DNA of 36,735 bases from Halobacillus alkaliphilus. GTDB lineage: Bacteria > Bacillota > Bacilli > Bacillales > Halobacillaceae. Below, piece by piece: positions 6,592-15,867 of this stretch. A program made the translations under genes and the position numbers. The DNA lies in NCBI RefSeq assembly GCF_900113125.1, contig NZ_FOOG01000038.1:1-36735 (forward strand). The letters run 5' to 3'. How positions within the stretch are numbered: position 1 is the stretch's first letter; every line of letters starts with the position of its first letter. The notes under the pieces are model-generated. The model did not search any database. It was not told where the DNA came from and worked only from the letters and a program-made list of their open reading frames with translations.

Positions 6592-8058
6592 CTATTCCGC
6601 TCCTTTATGCTTTAGTTTAGCATCTACCCATAATTGCTCCAGCTCTTCTAAATCATAATCAGCTAAGGACTTTCCGCCCGTTTCCGCGGTTTGCTCCATT
6701 GAGAAGAGTCTGGTTCTAAATTTCTGATTCGTACGCTGCAGGGCATTTTCACTATTTATTCCATAGTGCCTGCCTAAATTCGCAATGGCAAACAGCCAGT
6801 CTCCAAATTCTTTCTCCATCTCTTCCTGATCTTTGTGCAGACGTGCTTCCTGGAACTCTTCCCACTCTTCTTTTACTTTTTCAATAACAGGTTCTGGAGA
6901 GTCCCAGTCAAAACCAACTTTAGCGGCTTTCTTCTGCAATTCCTCTGCCTGTAAAAGCCCCGGAAAACTCGCCGGTACTGATTCTAGAATAGAGACTGGT
7001 TTCGTACCCTTCTCTTCCATCTTAATTGTCTCCCAATTGGTAACTACCTCTTCAGCATTCTCAGCTGTTGCTTCATCAAATACATGAGGATGACGACGAA
7101 TCATTTTTTCTGTTATCGATACTATTACGTCATCGACGGTGAAAAATCCTTCATCTTCTCCAATCTGACTATGAAGCATCACTTGCAGAAGAACATCTCC
7201 TAATTCTTCAACCATGTGTTCATCATCCTGCCTGTTTACAGCATCGATGAATTCATAAGCTTCTTCTATCAAATATTTACGAAGCGATTCGTGGGTTTGC
7301 TTACGATCCCACGGACAGCCTTCCGGACTACGCAGGATTCGGATAATTTCCCTCAAACGAGCAAATTGATGATTGAGTTTTTGCTTTTCTACTGGAGGCA
7401 CATAAACGCTGGTTAAATTGTTGACCTTAATGCTCCGGTCTAAATCTGCCAGAGGCACCGTGGCGAGTTTCTCTTCCTTACTGCCAGCTGCTGTAACCAC
7501 TGTAACTGGATATTCAGGAGGTAAGTCTTCAAGCAGCGTTAACTTCACTTCAGAAGCCACTCCAGCGTCAGAAACCTGACATAGAATGATGTGGTTGCGG
7601 AACTGAATCTCTTCCCGCTTCAAATCCGTTGCGTCTAAAAACTGCAATCCTTCAATCGGGTCGATTTCCAGTGATGAAAATGCAGCATCCAGATAACTGT
7701 GACCGCCTTCTATGTGAAGGTCGACTTTTCCTTGTTTTCTTTTTTCAATTAATAGTTGTACCGTTTTTTCCGCAAGCATCGGGTGACCCGGCACCACATA
7801 AACCATATCCTGATGCTCTGCTGCTTCCATAAGCTTCCGGACAATTTCTTTATATACGTCTTCAAACTGTGCTTTTTCTTCATAAACATGGTCAAAGCTG
7901 GCAAAATGCAGGCCTTCTTTTTTTAATTCCTGAAGCACAGGATGATCGGAGGTGCGGACGAAAATCTCCTGGTTTTCCTTCTGTAACAAACGATATATTC
8001 CAAGGGGCAATTGATTCAGGTCGCCTGCCCCAAGACCTACGACAGTAATTCTATTCAT
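6592..8058 (-). CDS. yabN: YabN: tetrapyrrole-methylase-like domain fused to MazG pyrophosphohydrolase
   Basis: A two-domain protein of 488 residues. The N-terminal half resembles SAM-dependent tetrapyrrole methylases (VVGLGAGD at 5-12; VVPGHPMLAEKTV near 110). The C-terminal half is MazG-like, with CPWDRKQTHESLRKYLIEEAYEF and EELGDVLLQVMLH carrying the metal-binding EExxE...ExxD pattern, and a second weaker MazG repeat (EKEFGDWLFAIAN). The MazG part should hydrolyse (d)NTPs to NMPs; the methylase activity is unproved. I prefer the ATG at 8058, which overlaps the yabM stop by ATGA, gives the family length of about 489, and starts MNRITVVG. Confidence 0.93.
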   Translation of the reverse strand: MNRITVVGLGAGDLNQLPLGIYRLLQKENQEIFVRTSDHPVLQELKKEGLHFASFDHVYEEKAQFEDVYKEIVRKLMEAAEHQDMVYVVPGHPMLAEKTVQLLIEKRKQGKVDLHIEGGHSYLDAAFSSLEIDPIEGLQFLDATDLKREEIQFRNHIILCQVSDAGVASEVKLTLLEDLPPEYPVTVVTAAGSKEEKLATVPLADLDRSIKVNNLTSVYVPPVEKQKLNHQFARLREIIRILRSPEGCPWDRKQTHESLRKYLIEEAYEFIDAVNRQDDEHMVEELGDVLLQVMLHSQIGEDEGFFTVDDVIVSITEKMIRRHPHVFDEATAENAEEVVTNWETIKMEEKGTKPVSILESVPASFPGLLQAEELQKKAAKVGFDWDSPEPVIEKVKEEWEEFQEARLHKDQEEMEKEFGDWLFAIANLGRHYGINSENALQRTNQKFRTRLFSMEQTAETGGKSLADYDLEELEQLWVDAKLKHKGAE

Positions 8059-9638
8059 TGTTTCATCCCTTTCGGAAGTAATCGGATCAACCATTTATAA
8101 AAAGGCAGGACTTTTACTTCATAGCTGAAAAAGGCCCCGAGTCGGAGCAGTAGTATAAAATATACACCGGCTCCTGCTGCCGTTAATGTTAACGTATAAA
8201 CCAACAGTCCAAGCCGGCTGGACTCAAAAATGTCGTATCCAGCTATACTGGTGACTGCAGTCAGCAATCCTGCCATTCCTGTTAAAGCGGCAAGTATAGC
8301 CACCCAGGGTAATCCTGCCCATTTTCTTATTGAGTAATCTTTCCCTAAGATTACGATATTTCCAAATAAAACAAAAGCGGCAGCTATTATCGTAGCAAAA
8401 GCGGCCCCTTTTAATTCATAAACGGGAATCAGCCACGCGTTCATAAGATATTTAATGAATACTCCGCATATGACAATAACCGCTGTCTGACTGACATAAC
8501 CCAGTCCCTGAAGTACAGAAGAGGTAGTGATGGAAACCGAACTAAAAAGAATAACAAGCATTAATATTCTAAGAGGTCCTGTTCCTTCCGTATCTTGGAA
8601 GAACAAAGCGTTAATGGATGGGAACAAAACAATTAATCCGACTGCAGCCCCTAATGCGATGATTAAACTGAATTTGGTTGAGGCAAACACGTACCTTTCA
8701 ACTTCTGTCCGGTTTTTCATAAAACGTGTTCTCGTAACGGATGGAATTACAGCTAACGCCACTGAAGAAGCAAGAACAGTCCCCAGTTGAATCAGAGGCT
8801 GACCGCGATCAAAAATACCCTTCCAGATTCGAGCCGCTTCCAAATCCACTCCCGCCTGGCGCAGACCCGGGATCAGTGTTAAAGCATCAACCATCTGAAA
8901 AGACAATAAAAGCATGTAATTAAAACAGATAAACAGACCGTAAAAGAAAATAGGTTTTATGTATGAAAAGGATGAAGACCAACGTTTGAAAGTCCATTTA
9001 TGTGAATTCTTAAAATAAGCTGCCAGCACCATGAAAGCTCCCACAGCTCCCAAGAACGAAGCAGCGGATGCTCCAATTCCAATGGCATACATACTTCCCC
9101 GCTTCATCACCAAAACAGCTGTCACAATGATGATGGTGACTCGTATGATCTGTTCTGTTACCTGCGAAACGGCTGTCTGTTTCATTTGATTGATTCCTTG
9201 AAAAACTCCGCGAAACAATGAAACAAAAGGAACGATTAGAAACACACAAAAAGCAGATCTTAAAGATGGGATAAGCTTTTCGTCACCCATTATATCTGCT
9301 ATCAATGGAGCCTGTGTAAAGCCTACTATAAAAATACTTCCGCATATCCCCATCAGCCAGCAAAAGACAGGAAGATAGAAGGAAGGTACGGAAAGAGAAC
9401 GCTTTTCTTCCGTGATTTCCGAAACAAGTTTAGAAATAGCAGCAGGAAATCCATAAAGTGATAATACAATAGCGACTCCAAGAATTGGGTAAACTTGCTG
9501 GTAAATATAGAAACCCAAATCTCCGGTTATATTTTGAAGAGGCACTCGATAGCCTGCGCTAAGTATTTTACTCAGAAGTCCAGCAACCGTTAATATAAAT
9601 GCACCCTTCAGCACAGAGGGTGAGGAATGATTGCTCAT
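8055..9638 (-). CDS. yabM: Polysaccharide flippase-family membrane protein YabM (SpoVB-like)
   Basis: A 527-residue protein with about 14 hydrophobic segments and the MATE/PST flippase signature at the N-terminus (GAFILTVAGLLSKILSAGYR) and the conserved G-x-YIYQQVYPILG region. Members move lipid-linked sugars or peptidoglycan precursors across the membrane; the substrate here cannot be told. Unlike SpoVB, which is a sporulation protein, YabM in B. subtilis is not well defined. The start has AAAGGT upstream. A TGATATAAT extended -10 at about 9678-9686 lies between the spoVT terminator and the gene. It is coupled to yabN by a four-base overlap. Confidence 0.9.
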   Translation of the reverse strand: MSNHSSPSVLKGAFILTVAGLLSKILSAGYRVPLQNITGDLGFYIYQQVYPILGVAIVLSLYGFPAAISKLVSEITEEKRSLSVPSFYLPVFCWLMGICGSIFIVGFTQAPLIADIMGDEKLIPSLRSAFCVFLIVPFVSLFRGVFQGINQMKQTAVSQVTEQIIRVTIIIVTAVLVMKRGSMYAIGIGASAASFLGAVGAFMVLAAYFKNSHKWTFKRWSSSFSYIKPIFFYGLFICFNYMLLLSFQMVDALTLIPGLRQAGVDLEAARIWKGIFDRGQPLIQLGTVLASSVALAVIPSVTRTRFMKNRTEVERYVFASTKFSLIIALGAAVGLIVLFPSINALFFQDTEGTGPLRILMLVILFSSVSITTSSVLQGLGYVSQTAVIVICGVFIKYLMNAWLIPVYELKGAAFATIIAAAFVLFGNIVILGKDYSIRKWAGLPWVAILAALTGMAGLLTAVTSIAGYDIFESSRLGLLVYTLTLTAAGAGVYFILLLRLGAFFSYEVKVLPFYKWLIRLLPKGMKQ

Positions 9639-9689
9639 AGCTTTACCTTTCTTATTTGTATGATAGTAAACGAGTCCATTATATCATAC

Positions 9690-9727
9690 AAAAAGGTCAG
9701 ATCCTTTACCTATACGGACCTGACCCT
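9690..9727 (-). terminator. Intrinsic terminator after spoVT
   Basis: Minus strand: GGTCAGGTCC pairs with GGATCTGACC (one wobble), followed by TTTTTG. It overlaps the last bases of spoVT downstream sequence. Confidence 0.85.
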
Positions 9728-9731
9728 TCAC

Positions 9732-10268
9732 CTATTCCATTTGCTTCGCTAAAAAATTGGCTGCTATTTGGACTGCTTTATTTGATCCTTCTTCGATAGG
9801 TGAACCTTCTTTATTGAAAGCTGCTACACAACCGATGGGATCTCCCTGGGCGATTATAGGATGAATGATATAAGAAATGACATCTTCTTCTTGGCCGCGG
9901 GTAAACTCTATCGGTGCTGGGTGTTTTTCATAACTCATTGTTCTTGTGTCCATCACCTGCTCAATTTTTGAACCGATGGATCGGTTCAGGTAATCTTTTT
10001 TCGTTACACCAGCTACGGCTATATACTCATCTCGGTCACAAATCATTACAGGGACTTCTAAGGCTTCACTAAGAGCTTCTGCATATTCCTTCGCAAAATC
10101 ACCAAGCTCACTGATGGGCGAGTATTTCTTTAAAATAACCTCACCTTCGCGGTCCACAAAAATCTCCAGAGGGTCTCCTTCACGAATCCTTAACGTGCGG
10201 CGAATTTCTTTTGGAATAACCACACGCCCAAGATCATCAATACGGCGTACAATACCAGTTGCTTTCAT
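9732..10268 (-). CDS. spoVT: Stage V sporulation regulator SpoVT
   Basis: A 178-residue transcription factor that adjusts sigma-G-dependent genes in the forespore. The N-terminal 50 residues form an AbrB-type swapped-hairpin DNA-binding domain (MKATGIVRRIDDLGRVVIPKEIRRTLRI) closely similar to AbrB at 27799. Residues about 60-178 form a GAF-like domain (VMICDRDEYIAVAGVTKKDYLNR, IIAQGDPIGCVAAFNKE). Length equals the B. subtilis protein. The ribosome-binding site GGGAGG lies upstream, and a sigma-G-type promoter stands about 80 bases before the start. A monocistronic unit bounded by terminators on both sides. Confidence 0.96.
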   Translation of the reverse strand: MKATGIVRRIDDLGRVVIPKEIRRTLRIREGDPLEIFVDREGEVILKKYSPISELGDFAKEYAEALSEALEVPVMICDRDEYIAVAGVTKKDYLNRSIGSKIEQVMDTRTMSYEKHPAPIEFTRGQEEDVISYIIHPIIAQGDPIGCVAAFNKEGSPIEEGSNKAVQIAANFLAKQME

Positions 10269-10350
10269 TCTTATGCTGCCTCCCTTTCTGTGATGATATT
10301 CCTGTTATTATCCTTTTGAAGCGCATGGAGAATAAGCGGGTGATTAAGGA

Positions 10351-10379
10351 TAGTATGGTACAGCATAAAAAACCTATAC
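10351..10379 (-). promoter_or_regulatory. Sigma-G-type promoter of spoVT
   Basis: Minus strand: -35 GTATA at 10375-10379, 17-base spacer, -10 CATACTA at 10351-10357. This fits the sigma-G pattern GHATR-N17/18-CATWHTA exactly, and spoVT is a forespore gene in B. subtilis. Confidence 0.75.
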
Positions 10380-10455
10380 ACCCTTGGTATGGATTTTTTT
10401 ATAATAATTCCGTTTTCTTGCAAATTTTAACTTGAAGATTCCTGAAAGAGCGCAC

Positions 10456-10492
10456 AAAAAAAGAGACCTTCCTGCTTTAGAAGGCCTCTTTT
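10456..10492 (-). terminator. Intrinsic terminator after mfd
   Basis: Minus strand: AAAAGAGGCCTTCT, loop, GGAAGGTCTCTTTTTTT. Immediately past the mfd stop codon. Confidence 0.88.
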
Positions 10493-10496
10493 CTAG

Positions 10497-13400
10497 TTAA
10501 GCTGTAGTCGTTTCACGAATCATGGATGGAAGTTGACTTAAGAACTCCTCGACGATCTCATACCGCTTGGCCTGCGGCTGACGATCCCATTTGAAGGTGA
10601 CTTTTAACTGGTTGTCTTCCGTGCCTAACTGTACGATACGACCATATTTATTGGCGTACTCAAACAGCTTCGCTCCGTCTATCAGCTGGCTTTGGTCTGC
10701 ATCCATGACCATTTCAAGCTTCCTTTTCTTCTCCGTGATGGATTCAATTCGTGCCTGTTTAGCAAAGAGACGAATGGAAGTAGCCCTGAATAAGTTCTCC
10801 ACCTCTTCCGGATAATCTCCAAAGCGATCGATCAACTCATCACGTAAATCATGCACGTCTTCTACAGACTCCACTGCCTGGAATTGTTTATACATATCAA
10901 TCTTCTGCTTTTCATCCTGAATATAGGTGCCAGGAATATAAGCATCCATCATCATATCCAATTCTGGCTGGAACGGCTGCACGGCTTCCGGTTCTTTCCC
11001 TTGTCTTTTCGCTTCAATAGCATCCTTCAGCATTTGAGAGTACATATCAAACCCGACGGAATCAATAAATCCGTGCTGTTGAGAACCAAGTAAATTACCT
11101 GCTCCTCGGATGGAAAGATCTCGCATGGCGATTTTAAAACCTGAGCCTAATTCAGTAAATTCTTTAATAGCCTGGAGACGTTTTTCCGCTACCTCGGTCA
11201 GTACTTTATCCCGTTGGTAGGTAAAGTAAGCGTAAGCCACGCGGTTCGAACGGCCTACGCGACCGCGAAGTTGGTAAAGCTGGCTTAACCCCATACGATC
11301 CGCATCGTAAACAATAAGCGTATTCACATTAGGAATATCGACTCCTGTTTCGATGATGGTGGTACTCACAAGTACATCACTTTCTCCTTCCAAGAAGGAA
11401 AACATGACATTCTCAAGCTCCGTTTCATTCATTTGCCCATGCGCAAACGATACTCGGGCTTCGGGGACGAGCGCAGCGATTTCCTGAGCCATCCTTTCGA
11501 TATTTTCCACACGGTTAAACAAGAAAAAGACTTGCCCGCCGCGCGCCATTTCTCTTTCAATTGCTTCCCGCAGGAAAATTGGGTTATATTCCAGGACATA
11601 CGTTTGAATAGGAAAACGATTCGCAGGTGGCGTTTCAATAACCGATAAATCGCGGACGCCGAGCATCGACATATGAAGCGTTCGAGGAATTGGAGTAGCT
11701 GTTAATGTCAGAACATCCACATTATGCTTCAGCTGTTTGATTTTTTCTTTGTGCTTCACGCCAAACCTCTGCTCTTCGTCTACAATCAGCAGCCCCAGAT
11801 CTTTAAATTGTACATCCTTAGAAAGAATCCGGTGGGTGCCCACGATAATATCCACCAATCCTTTTCTAAGCCTGTCTGTCGTTTCTTTTTGCTGCTTGCG
11901 TGTACGGAAGCGGCTCATTAACCCCAGATTAATGCCAAATCCTTGGAAACGTTCCTGAAGAGTTTCATAATGCTGCTGAGCCAATATGGTGGTAGGTACA
12001 AGGATCGCTACTTGCTTACCTTCATAGATCGCTTTAAAGGCGGCGCGGATCGCTACCTCCGTTTTACCGTATCCGACATCCCCGCATAACAAGCGGTCCA
12101 TAGGTCGAATACGTTCCATATCTTCCTTAATTTCTTCTATACAACGCACCTGGTCCTCGGTTTCTTCATAAGGAAAAGCGATCTCAAAATCTTTTTGCAT
12201 TTCGCCATCCTTACTGAACGCGTGACCTTTAGAAGCTTCCCGCTCTGCGTAGAGCTGAATTAAGTCATCGGCTATATCCTCTACTGAAGATTGAACCTTA
12301 CGCTTGACTTTATTCCACTCACTGCCACCGAGCTTGTATATTTTAGGCTCTTTCCCTTCAGAACCCACATATTTTTGAATAAGATCAATCTGATCAATCG
12401 GGACATACAGCTTATCATTACCTGAATAATTAACCATTAGAAAATCTTTATGATTGCCATTCATCTCAAGTGTTTCTATACCTAAGTATTTACCAATCCC
12501 GTGATTAGCGTGGACGATATAGTCTCCCACTTTAAGCTCCTGATAATTCTTGATGCGTTCAGCATTGGAAAGCTTCTGCTTACGTTTAGGCTTGGCTGTA
12601 CGAGTTTTAAACAGTTCATTTTCGGTGAGAACAGCCAATTTATGCATAGGCCATTCAAAGCCGCTGCTGATATTCCCGATGACAATTGTCGGCTTCACTA
12701 ATGGCAGCTTAACGTCTGATTTAGAGATATCAGCTTCCATCTCATAATCCTCTAAAACCGCCTGGATCTTTTCGCTGCGGTTGTGATCAGGAGCCAGAAT
12801 AATAACCGAATAATCCTGCTTCTGCCACCGCTCCATTTCATTCTTCAATAAATTCATCTGCCCGTGAAATTGCTGCATTTGACGGCTTGAAATATTGACT
12901 ACATTCTGAGGGTGAGTATTTGGAATATGACGCATGAATACGGACATATATAGTGTAGGATGCTTCATCTTGGCCCACGTGTCCTGCCAGTCAAAAGAGA
13001 TATTCAAGTCGCGGACCGTCTGGTTTGCTTCTAATAAGCTTTGATGCCATTCCGCTTCTTCTTGGTCAAGACGGTTAGCGGTTTCTTGAATACGGCTCAT
13101 CTCGTCTAGAACCATCAATCCATTCTCAGGAAGATAGTCTAGAAGACTTACAGATTCTTCATAAAAATAACCAATGTATTTATACATCTCCTGGAAACGT
13201 TCCTGATCTTTCAAACGGTCCAGGTCATGCTCAATCACAGTGTTCAAGGTTTCTTTTGCATCCGCTTTCGTTAACTTTTTCAGGGAATGGCTGAGAGCAT
13301 TTTCCAAGCGATGATACGCCCTCGTAAAGTCTTCCTTATGGAGCAGTAATTCCGTGGCAGGCCCTACCGTAACTTCATTCAGTTTATCGTGCGACCGCTG

Positions 13401-14033
13401 GGTTTCCGAATCAAACGTCCGAATCGAATCTACTTCGGTATCAAACAGTTCAATCCGGTAAGGAAATTCTGCCGTTAACGGATAAATATCAAAGATTCCC
13501 CCACGCAGGGAGAACTCTCCCGGGGTAGCTACCATCTCTGTACGCTCATACCCCATACTTACCAGCTGCTCCAAATACGTGTTCAGCTCAATATCTTCCC
13601 CAACACGAAAAGGGAGCTGATTATGCTCCCAGTAGTATTTTGGCGGCATGATGCGTTTTAGAGCAGCTACAGGGACAATAAGAATCCCTTTATCTTGCTT
13701 CAGCCAGTTGCTCAAGGCCTCAATTCTCTGACTTCTTAATTCAGGACTTGCAATCGCAATTTCAGAGGCGATCAGTTCGTTTACGGGATATAATTGAACC
13801 TGGCCCTCCTCGGTCAGTTCTTGCATGTCATCATACAACTGCTGAGCTTGAATCAATTGATGGGTAACAAGCAGGACAGGACGGTCCAATGATTCCTTAA
13901 GCAAGGAGATCATTAAACTCCGTGATGATCCAGACAATCCTGCAACCATTTGTTCCTTCATCCCTGATTCAAAGCCCTCTATGATTGAACGGACATCATC
14001 CTGGGGATATAAGTAATCTTTAATTCCTTGCAT
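10497..14033 (-). CDS. mfd: Transcription-repair coupling factor Mfd
   Basis: An ATP-driven DNA translocase that removes RNA polymerase stalled at lesions and recruits UvrA. The N-terminal UvrB-homology region occupies about residues 30-400. The RNA polymerase-interacting domain follows near 490-570 (KVGDYIVHANHGIGKYLGIETLEM). The helicase core has Walker A GDVGYGKTEVA, the DEEQRFGV box, TATPIPRTLHMSMLGVRDLS, and the TRG motif with IVYDADRMGLSQLYQLRGRVGR. The start is placed at the ATG at 14033, six bases after GGTGGAGGAG; this gives 1178 residues, the usual size, whereas the earlier in-frame start lacks a site. It follows fin closely and ends at a terminator. Confidence 0.97.
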   Translation of the reverse strand: MQGIKDYLYPQDDVRSIIEGFESGMKEQMVAGLSGSSRSLMISLLKESLDRPVLLVTHQLIQAQQLYDDMQELTEEGQVQLYPVNELIASEIAIASPELRSQRIEALSNWLKQDKGILIVPVAALKRIMPPKYYWEHNQLPFRVGEDIELNTYLEQLVSMGYERTEMVATPGEFSLRGGIFDIYPLTAEFPYRIELFDTEVDSIRTFDSETQRSHDKLNEVTVGPATELLLHKEDFTRAYHRLENALSHSLKKLTKADAKETLNTVIEHDLDRLKDQERFQEMYKYIGYFYEESVSLLDYLPENGLMVLDEMSRIQETANRLDQEEAEWHQSLLEANQTVRDLNISFDWQDTWAKMKHPTLYMSVFMRHIPNTHPQNVVNISSRQMQQFHGQMNLLKNEMERWQKQDYSVIILAPDHNRSEKIQAVLEDYEMEADISKSDVKLPLVKPTIVIGNISSGFEWPMHKLAVLTENELFKTRTAKPKRKQKLSNAERIKNYQELKVGDYIVHANHGIGKYLGIETLEMNGNHKDFLMVNYSGNDKLYVPIDQIDLIQKYVGSEGKEPKIYKLGGSEWNKVKRKVQSSVEDIADDLIQLYAEREASKGHAFSKDGEMQKDFEIAFPYEETEDQVRCIEEIKEDMERIRPMDRLLCGDVGYGKTEVAIRAAFKAIYEGKQVAILVPTTILAQQHYETLQERFQGFGINLGLMSRFRTRKQQKETTDRLRKGLVDIIVGTHRILSKDVQFKDLGLLIVDEEQRFGVKHKEKIKQLKHNVDVLTLTATPIPRTLHMSMLGVRDLSVIETPPANRFPIQTYVLEYNPIFLREAIEREMARGGQVFFLFNRVENIERMAQEIAALVPEARVSFAHGQMNETELENVMFSFLEGESDVLVSTTIIETGVDIPNVNTLIVYDADRMGLSQLYQLRGRVGRSNRVAYAYFTYQRDKVLTEVAEKRLQAIKEFTELGSGFKIAMRDLSIRGAGNLLGSQQHGFIDSVGFDMYSQMLKDAIEAKRQGKEPEAVQPFQPELDMMMDAYIPGTYIQDEKQKIDMYKQFQAVESVEDVHDLRDELIDRFGDYPEEVENLFRATSIRLFAKQARIESITEKKRKLEMVMDADQSQLIDGAKLFEYANKYGRIVQLGTEDNQLKVTFKWDRQPQAKRYEIVEEFLSQLPSMIRETTTA

Positions 14034-14085
14034 AACGAACTCCTCCACCATCAAGGCCTACCGCTTCAAAAGGTCCGCTCTTGAT

Positions 14086-14316
14086 TTAATGAATAAAAAA
14101 ATCTAACTCATGATAATGTGGATGTTGATCCAAGGTTTCTTTACATGAATCGCAGATTGTACGAATATTTAAATCACCGTTAGCGTGCATATGAACCATT
14201 TGCTGATGATCTTCTTCGTTTAATAAGTCTAAACCCAATTGGGATACATCCACATGTTTCGCATCTAATTCACCCACTTGACGCTGACAGTGCCGGCAAT
14301 AATAACGAATTTTCAT
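14086..14316 (-). CDS. fin: Anti-sigma-F factor Fin (YabK)
   Basis: A small zinc-finger-like protein that inhibits sigma-F RNA polymerase and helps the forespore switch to sigma-G. It has two Cys pairs, YYCRHC near the start and ICDSCK near residue 55, and the conserved tail NPHYHE-like (QHPHYHELDFFIH). The ATG at 14316 is chosen: GGAGG is six bases upstream and the product is 76 residues, equal to B. subtilis Fin. The alternative ATG at 14322 directly abuts the GGAGG. A near-perfect sigma-F promoter lies about 30 bases upstream. Confidence 0.94.
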   Translation of the reverse strand: MKIRYYCRHCQRQVGELDAKHVDVSQLGLDLLNEEDHQQMVHMHANGDLNIRTICDSCKETLDQHPHYHELDFFIH

Positions 14317-14345
14317 TTCCATCCTCCTTCAAAGCTGATGGTCAT

Positions 14346-14375
14346 TAGTTTTGCCGGCTTGTATTAAGCTTATAC
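14346..14375 (-). promoter_or_regulatory. Sigma-F-type promoter of fin
   Basis: Minus strand: GTATA (14371-14375), 15-base spacer, GGCAAAACTA (14346-14355). Every consensus position of GYWTA-N15-GGNRANAMTR is met, matching the known control of fin by sigma-F. Confidence 0.82.
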
Positions 14376-14401
14376 TAAACAAGGTAAGACTTAATTATTT
14401 A

Positions 14402-14962
14402 CTACGCATTAAAATCATTCATGACTTCATTAAAAGGCTGAGTCATCCACGCTTCACACGCTTTCACAGCAGCGTCTATACTTTCCGATACGGCGCCCTG
14501 TTCCTGTTTAGTAAACGTTCCAAGAACATAGTCCACAACGGAAACAGGGCCGTCCGGCCGGCCTACCCCTACACGTAAACGGTTAAATTCCTTTGTACCT
14601 AAATGGTCAATAATGTTACGAATACCATTATGCCCACCGTGTCCGCCTTTTTTACGCAGACGTATTTTTCCTGGAGGAAGATCCAGATCATCATACACGA
14701 CGAGAATATCGTCTGCTTCCAGATCGAAAAAATTCATGAACTGAACCAGCGATTCCCCGGACAAATTCATAAACGTCTGAGGTTTTAATAGGAGAATTTT
14801 TTCACCATTTACATGTTCTGTTGTATATATCCCACGAAATTTCGTCTGTTCCAGGGACCATTGATTTTGCTTGACTAACTCATCAAGAATCATAAACCCG
14901 ATGTTATGACGCGTTTTTGCATATTTCTTACCTGGGTTTCCCAGACCTACTATACACTTCAT
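14402..14962 (-). CDS. pth: Peptidyl-tRNA hydrolase (SpoVC)
   Basis: Cleaves peptidyl-tRNA released from stalled ribosomes and recycles tRNA. The 186-residue protein has the family signatures GLGNPGKKYAKTRHNIGF (residues 6-23, with catalytic His19), the FMNLSG segment, and VVYDDLDLPPGKIRLRKKGGHGGHNGIR, which includes the conserved Asp and Asn. Length is typical. It lies between ctc and fin, as in B. subtilis, separated from ctc by a terminator, so it must rely on read-through or an own promoter. Essential in most bacteria. Confidence 0.97.
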   Translation of the reverse strand: MKCIVGLGNPGKKYAKTRHNIGFMILDELVKQNQWSLEQTKFRGIYTTEHVNGEKILLLKPQTFMNLSGESLVQFMNFFDLEADDILVVYDDLDLPPGKIRLRKKGGHGGHNGIRNIIDHLGTKEFNRLRVGVGRPDGPVSVVDYVLGTFTKQEQGAVSESIDAAVKACEAWMTQPFNEVMNDFNA

Positions 14963-15082
14963 TGCAAACTTCCTTTATCCATCATAATCTTGCTCTCCTT
15001 AGTATAACAAAGGTTGCTTAAAAATAATGTCAGTTTGTATCGACCCTGAAAAACACCCCTTAGGAATACCGCTTTAACATAG

Positions 15083-15114
15083 AAAAAAGGCGGGCCTTTT
15101 GGCCACGCCCTTTG
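15083..15114 (-). terminator. Intrinsic terminator after ctc
   Basis: Minus strand: AAAGGGCG-T-GGCC, loop AAAA, GGCCCGCCTTTTTT. A single bulged T interrupts an otherwise continuous stem. Confidence 0.85.
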
Positions 15115-15126
15115 TTCATCTCAGGA

Positions 15127-15783
15127 TTATTCTTTATCTTCTGTTTCTTCATCCTGATCCTCATCATCACTTTTCTCATTGATGACTTCCGGCTCAGCAT
15201 CTTCATCAGCGATTTCAGGCTCTTCCGGTACTTCTTCCGGAGGAGTAACAGCAACGATCGTGGTATCTGGATCTTCCGTGATTTCATATCCACGGGAAGA
15301 TGTAATATCACTTACCAGAATGCTGTCACCAATGTTCAATTCAGAAACATCAATTAGAATTTCCTCAGGAATGTTAGCCGGCTTCGCACGAACAGCCAGA
15401 TCATAAAGCGGCTGCTGAAGGACGCCGCCTTCTTTACTTCCTGCTGCTTCCCCTTCAAGGTGAACAGGTACTTCAACGTCCATTTCCTGGCTCATGTCCA
15501 CGATATAGAAGTCCGCATGGATTAACTCATCTTTTAGAGGGTCAATCTGATATTCGTGCAGCATAACATCTACACTGTCTTTACCTTCTATATCAAGGGA
15601 AATGATGGCGTTCTTACCTTCATCACGTACTGTTTTAAGCAATTCGATGCTGTTAACAGAAACAGTGATTGATTCTTTATCTTTCCCGTAAACTACGCTT
15701 GGTACGTTACCTTCTTGTCGCAATTCACGTGTCACTGATTGTTTTAATTCGTTTCTTTGAGATGCTTTTAATGAAATAGACAA
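15127..15783 (-). CDS. ctc: General stress ribosomal protein Ctc (bL25, TL5 type)
   Basis: A ribosomal protein of the bL25/CTC family that binds 5S rRNA under stress. The N-terminal L25 domain occupies about residues 1-90 (RNELKQSVTRELRQEGNVPSVVYG) and the TL5 C-terminal beta domain about 95-185 (INIGDSILVSDI-like, SSRGYEITEDPDTTIVAV). A strongly acidic tail of Asp/Glu repeats follows, longer than in mesophilic freshwater relatives. I choose the TTG at 15783, eight bases after GGAGG, giving 218 residues; a TTG at 15792 would abut the site. A sigma-B-type promoter lies about 40 bases upstream, in keeping with the stress regulation of ctc. Confidence 0.92.
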   Translation of the reverse strand: MSISLKASQRNELKQSVTRELRQEGNVPSVVYGKDKESITVSVNSIELLKTVRDEGKNAIISLDIEGKDSVDVMLHEYQIDPLKDELIHADFYIVDMSQEMDVEVPVHLEGEAAGSKEGGVLQQPLYDLAVRAKPANIPEEILIDVSELNIGDSILVSDITSSRGYEITEDPDTTIVAVTPPEEVPEEPEIADEDAEPEVINEKSDDEDQDEETEDKE

Positions 15784-15822
15784 ATTACTCAACCTCCAAT
15801 AATATACCAGTCATCTGGTCTT

Positions 15823-15848
15823 TTTCCCGTTTCGCTCAAACGTTAAAC
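15823..15848 (-). promoter_or_regulatory. Sigma-B-type promoter of ctc
   Basis: Minus strand: GTTTAA (15843-15848), 14-base spacer, GGGAAA (15823-15828). This agrees with the sigma-B consensus GTTT(AA)-N12-15-GGGWAW; ctc is a classic sigma-B gene. Confidence 0.75.
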
Positions 15849-15867
15849 CTATTTTCTCATAAACTTC

